Assembly (NCBI GenBank): GCA_905221605.1
Contig: CAJNDS010001447.1
Coordinates: 628,216-690,215, forward strand
Length of the DNA: 62,000 nt
Direction: 5' to 3'
From: Symbiodinium natans
Lineage: Eukaryota > Sar > Dinophyceae > Suessiales > Symbiodiniaceae
The notes under the pieces were generated by a model. The model made no database searches and was not told the DNA's origin. It saw only the letters and a program-made list of their open reading frames with translations. Positions within the stretch are counted from its first letter, which is position 1. Each line of letters opens with the position of its first letter. Positions 58,850 to 62,000 of this stretch are shown in pieces. The translations under genes were made by a program, and so were the position numbers.

Positions 58850-58963
58850 CTAGGATGCCCAGTAGTACCCTTATTCCCTTTTTGGGGGGGTTTAGGTTCC
58901 CTTCTAAACCCCTTTCAGCAAAAAAGGGCATCCTTTTTACGCCTAGGTTACTGGGCAGCCTAG
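58850..58963. mobile_element. Family C element, copy 9
   Basis: Left CTAGGATGCCCAGTAGTACC and right CCTAGGTTACTGGGCAGCCT AG inverted ends, internal AAAAAGGGCATCCTTTT. Confidence 0.75.
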
Positions 58964-59129
58964 ACATGCGTGAAACGGGGGTGGCGAGATTTCCTCGAGC
59001 TAGAGCTGCTTTTGGGCCTTTTGCTAGGGCCCCAGTCGATTAAAAAACCTGAGCTCCCCCAAAACCCTTTCAACCCTAAACCCGGCACGCTGAACCAGCT
59101 AGAAGGTCCGGTCCCCAAAACATCTATAC

Positions 59130-59375
59130 CCGAAAACTTCGAACCTAAAACCCTAAAATCCTAAAACCCTAAAACCCTAAAGCCCTAAAACCCTAAAACC
59201 CTAAAACCCTAAAACCCTAAACCCAGCACACCATAGTTGCGCTGGGACTCAAAAACTTAAAACCCTAAACCCCTAAACCCTAAACCCTAAACCCTAAACC
59301 CTAAACCCTAAACCCTAAACCCTAAACCCTAAACCCTAAACCCTAAACCCTAAACCCTAAACCCTAACCCTAAAC
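59130..59375 (-). repeat. C-strand arrays, CCCTAAAA then CCCTAAA
   Basis: An octamer block (59150-59220) and a perfect heptamer block of 16 units (59262-59375) before the exon at 59402. Confidence 0.95.
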
Positions 59376-59401
59376 GCCTTGGTTCCGCTGGCACATCTAA
59401 G

Positions 59402-59466
59402 GCCTTGCCGAGGAGTGCGGCTGCAAGTGCGGTGAGACCATGGTGCCCTTGATAGCTTCCTTGGAG
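59402..59466 (+). CDS. Exon with Cys motif, unknown product
   Basis: Acceptor GGCACATCTAAG before G. The frame reads LAEECGCKCGETMVPLIASL then E, ending GGAG before GTTTAGGG. CGCKC could be part of a metal site or disulfide knot. C-array before, G-array after. Ends in phase 0, as needed by 60308. Confidence 0.55.
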
Positions 59467-59515
59467 GTTTAGGGTTTAGGGTTTAGGGTTTAGGGTTTAG
59501 GGTTTAGGGTTTAGC
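59467..59515 (+). repeat. G-strand array at the intron start
   Basis: Seven units beginning at the donor. Confidence 0.95.
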
Positions 59516-59521
59516 GAGGCT

Positions 59522-59722
59522 TACTTGGAGGTTCAGGGTACTCATGAAACCCAACAGTAACTGTACTTATTAACCAAGGGTTTAAGGTTTAGGGTTCAGG
59601 GAATAGTAACTGTACTAAAAACCCAATTTTAGCCATCTTAGGGGAACTACAGGGGCTTATAAGTGCGTGATAAGCAAAGTAAAATTATATTTGGTTAATA
59701 AGTACCATGAACCTCCAAGTAG
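59522..59722. mobile_element. Family A element, copy 12, with internal telomeric units
   Basis: Left TACTTGGAGGTTCAGGGTAC and right AGTACCATGAACCTCCAAGT A ends are intact. A GGGTTTAAGGTTTAGGGTTC insert at about 59578-59602 and a repeated AATAGTAACTGTACT box enlarge the left half. Confidence 0.8.
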
Positions 59723-59845
59723 GCTTTGGCAGCTTTGGGCCTTTCAACATGCACGTTCAGGTTTGAGAGATTAGGCCGAGGGTTTTAGGTCTTAGATGGT
59801 TTAGATGGGTTTGTAGGTTTTTAGATGGCTTTTGGATGTAGGGTT

Positions 59846-59946
59846 GGGATGTTCCCCCTTATACTAACAGTCCGACATTGGGGATTAGAGTACCCCGTAT
59901 TTCTGACCCCCATTAAGGGCTGTTAGTATAAAGGGGGAACATCACA
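59846..59946. mobile_element. Family B element, copy 5
   Basis: Left GGGATGTTCCCCCTTATACT and right AGTATAAAGGGGGAACATC are near-perfect terminal inverted repeats of about 20 bp. Confidence 0.85.
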
Positions 59947-60074
59947 AGTTTTCGGGTTTGGGGGGGGGGGGGGAGGAGGTGTTAGCGTGTTCTTAGGTTC
60001 CTTTGTAGAACTTGTTCTTTGTGGGGAGTTCGAGTTCCTTACGAAGAGATTGTAAGCTATGGTGGGCCGCAGGG

Positions 60075-60180
60075 AGAGGTTTAGGGTTTGGGGGGTTTTG
60101 GGGTTTTGGGGTTTAGGGTTTAGGGGTTTAGGGGTTTAGGGTTTGGGGGTTTGTGGTTTGGGTTTAGGGTTTAGTGTTTA
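60075..60180 (+). repeat. Degenerate G-strand array
   Basis: TTTGGGGG, TTTAGGGG and TTTAGGG units. Confidence 0.9.
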
Positions 60181-60307
60181 GGCGACCGCGGACCATGCAA
60201 CTCTTGCAAGGGCTTCAACGGCAGGCTTTAGAATTTTAGGGGTTAGGGTCGATTCCCTTGCCAAGGCCTTTCTCCTAACTGCAAGCCCTTTTGGCAGAAA
60301 GCTGTAG

Positions 60308-60400
60308 GTGTCTTTGGGGGCCTTCTTCGTGATCTGCGCGGCCGCGTTCTGGTTGGTGGGCTTCCTGGCCGGCTGGAACGGGCCTGACACAATGTTCCAG
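60308..60400 (+). CDS. Exon encoding a transmembrane segment
   Basis: Acceptor AAAGCTGTAG before G. The frame has 31 codons, starting VSLGAFFVICAAAFWLVGFL and ending NGPDTMFQ, before a GC donor (60401). About 20 hydrophobic residues form a probable membrane helix. Phase 0 at both ends, so it can follow the exon at 59402. The opposite strand is open for 70 codons. Confidence 0.55.
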
Positions 60401-60474
60401 GCGCCGCTTGTTGGGAGTTTGCAGTTTTGGGTCCAGGGATGTTTTAGGGTTTAGGGTTTTGGGTCCAGGGATGT

Positions 60475-60492
60475 GGGGGGGGGGGGGGGGGG
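60475..60492. repeat. Poly-G tract
   Basis: About 18 G after TTTAGGG units. Confidence 0.95.
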
Positions 60493-60584
60493 AGACGGAT
60501 CAAAGGAGGATGAAACAGGGACAAGAGCAAAATCAAAGGGGACATCAAGGCAGCAAATCAAATTGGGATCAACAAATCTAAGTC

Positions 60585-60684
60585 TTGGGATGTTCCCCCG
60601 TATACGAACAGTCCTTAATGGGGATTAGAATAGGGGGTACTATAATCCCCAGTAAGGACTGCTAGAAAATGGGGGGAACCTCCC
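60585..60684. mobile_element. Family B element, copy 6, with target-site duplication
   Basis: Terminal GGGATGTTCCCCC and GGGGGGAACCTCCC. A 10-bp direct repeat AATCTAAGTC lies at 60575-60584 and again at 60685-60694, as expected for a transposition target-site duplication. Confidence 0.85.
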
Positions 60685-60785
60685 AATCTAAGTCCTACTA
60701 GAAGGAAGACAGGAAGGGAGGGAAGCAAGGAAGGGAAAGAAGCAAGGAAGACCTGACCCTACAGGGTCTTCCGATTCACTTGCAG

Positions 60786-60892
60786 CCTGATGCAAGAGAT
60801 TCAAGCATGTCACGTCTGCTCGCAGACTTCACAGACGGAAAGCTATAGCCGTGTTTTGCCTTTTGCCTATTCGCCGGCTGCAAGTTCGGTAG
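60786..60892 (+). CDS. Exon with canonical donor
   Basis: Acceptor TTCACTTGCAG and canonical GTAAGT donor at 60893. One frame is open throughout (LMQEIQACHVCSQTSQTESY then SRVLPFAYSPAASSV). In phase 0 from 60400 a different frame reads PDARDSSMSRLLADFTDGKL and stops at TAG, which would make this the last exon of the transmembrane protein. Confidence 0.5.
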
Positions 60893-60969
60893 GTAAGTTA
60901 CCGCATTGCTACCCATTCACGGGGCTGCTGCTGCGATAAAGTACAGCACTTCTGTGTGCATCCATTGGC

Positions 60970-60972
<3 letters not shown>

Positions 60973-61022
<50 letters not shown>
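60973..61022. repeat. Poly-C tract of about 50
   Basis: The longest homopolymer in the window. A poly-G tract at 61530-61556 lies beyond two diverged copies of a CTGACT(T/C)GGC...GACACTGT(T/C)GCAA segment (61318 and 61468). Confidence 0.95.
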
Positions 61023-61830
61023 ACCCTCCCCTGAAATCTAAAGCAAAGTGCCGAAACCGCCAAACCCTCCAGAAAATTCATTGACTGTTCAGCGCATAAT
61101 ACTCCTTACTCCTTTCTAGGGTCGCTCCTCCCCCCGTCCCCTGCCGCTACGACAAAGCCAAACCAAAGTTTTTGTTGAAGACTGAGCGGTTGGCGAATCC
61201 AAAAAAAGGGGCCGGCAATGTAAGCACAGACACTGTGATTCCCCTCTTGTGCCTTTTCATCGACAAGCATGTTGGCCTCAGCACGCAAAAACGCCCTGTT
61301 TTCAAGCAGAACTCAGTACTGACTTGGCGAAGAAAGCAAGGCTGTAGTGACACTGTTGCAATGGGGGGGAGGGCCGCCCCCCCCCCCTCTCCCCCAGCCC
61401 ACCCGCTATGCCAGCCCTAGCAATGCTCTCAAGCATATCCCCTTCGCTTCAAGAGCCCAACAAAAGACTGACTCGGCAAAGCAGTGGGCTGTATTGACTA
61501 TTGACACTGTCGCAAGCGGGTAGTTAGTGGGGTGGGGGGGGGGGGGGGGGGGGGGGCTGCGAACAAAGCTAAGCTGCAGCCAAGCCAGAGGTTTTCAGGA
61601 CCGAACACGTTGACCCAGCCCTGGCAAAGTCAGAGCAACCCAGCCATGTTTTGAAATAGTTCCGCTTCGCTTGACAAGCAAGACCCGAAGAGTCAAAAAA
61701 GAAAAAGAGTCTCGACAAACCTAATCCCTAAACCCTAAACCCACTGACACAGTTGCACCTCCCTACTTTGACAAAAGCCAAGGCATGTTCCCATGTTTGG
61801 TGTATATGAAGCCTGTGAAGTAGGTAGGCC
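61023..61830. other. Mostly unique sequence, no gene supported
   Basis: Frames of 60-82 codons are open on both strands at 61106-61420, without convincing splice sites or domains. A short C-strand array is at 61720-61743. Confidence 0.4.
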
Positions 61831-61841
61831 CTTGGGATGGC

Positions 61842-61865
61842 ATATATATATATATATATATATAT
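61842..61865. repeat. TA dinucleotide repeat
   Basis: About twelve TA. Confidence 0.95.
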
Positions 61866-62000
61866 TCCTTTCTTGAGTCTGAGTTCATCATGTTCAGGAA
61901 TATTTTTCAGAGGGCTTTAAGGGCCATCCTAGTGAGTACGTAGGCAGAAATTCTCCATTTTGCCTCATTGCAACTTGCGATGCGGTGGAGATGCCGTAAG

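Overview
This is a eukaryotic nuclear window dominated by short arrays of the plant/algal-type telomere heptamer. On the + strand it reads TTTAGGG (G-strand) in some places and CCCTAAA (C-strand) in others, with well over one hundred arrays spread over the whole 62 kb. Between them lie short GC-rich islands of about 40-220 bp that read as protein on the + strand. There is no long prokaryote-like ORF, and no rRNA, tRNA or CRISPR array was recognised. The best reading is an alga with one-directional, exon-poor, intron-rich genes. Acceptors are mostly AG followed by G, and donors are GT, GC and probably GA. These splice habits together with TTTAGGG telomeres are known from dinoflagellates such as Symbiodiniaceae, so a dinoflagellate is my first guess (about 60%). 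Another alga with TTTAGGG telomeres is possible.

The main observation is a polarity rule. Exon islands are usually preceded by a C-strand array and followed by a G-strand array. An intron therefore begins with G(GTTTAGGG)n, which itself supplies the GT donor, and ends with (CCCTAAA)n, a pyrimidine-rich stretch, and then AG. Many introns are thus bounded by inverted telomeric arms that could pair in the pre-mRNA. The cleanest single case is a 102-nt intron (55231-55332) made almost wholly of TTTAGGG. Using this rule I could join exons in phase into a gene starting with ATG at 25122. Its exons (25122, 26463, 28894, 31316, 32250, 34684, 35410, 36498, 36667, 37175, 38140, 38978, 39573, 40400, 41354, 41354-42139 and 43019-43610) spell tandem copies of the Helicase-associated (HA) domain.

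Layout. 1-4 kb: telomeric arrays, one mobile-element copy and weak exon islands. 4.1-12.3 kb: a first gene or gene set, opening with a signal-peptide exon (4091-4183) and including exons at 7505, 8776, 9119, 11321 and 12153. 12.4-16.6 kb: coding-like islands with few telomeric introns and conflicting frames. 17.1-19.05 kb: a block of tandem repeats bounded by inverted copies of a GGGCACAAGTGAC motif. 19.06-20.6 kb: unassigned exons, including two that join in phase. 22.8-24.2 kb: two more exons. 25.1-43.6 kb: the HA-array gene. 44-60.9 kb: further telomere-bounded exons of unknown family, a paralogous exon pair, a Cys-rich exon and a transmembrane exon. 61-62 kb: homopolymer tracts and unique sequence.

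At least three families of short non-autonomous inverted-repeat elements (called A, B and C here) are scattered through the introns. Three copies of family A carry telomeric arrays inside them. All exon calls come from reading the sequence; no transcript or database search was available.
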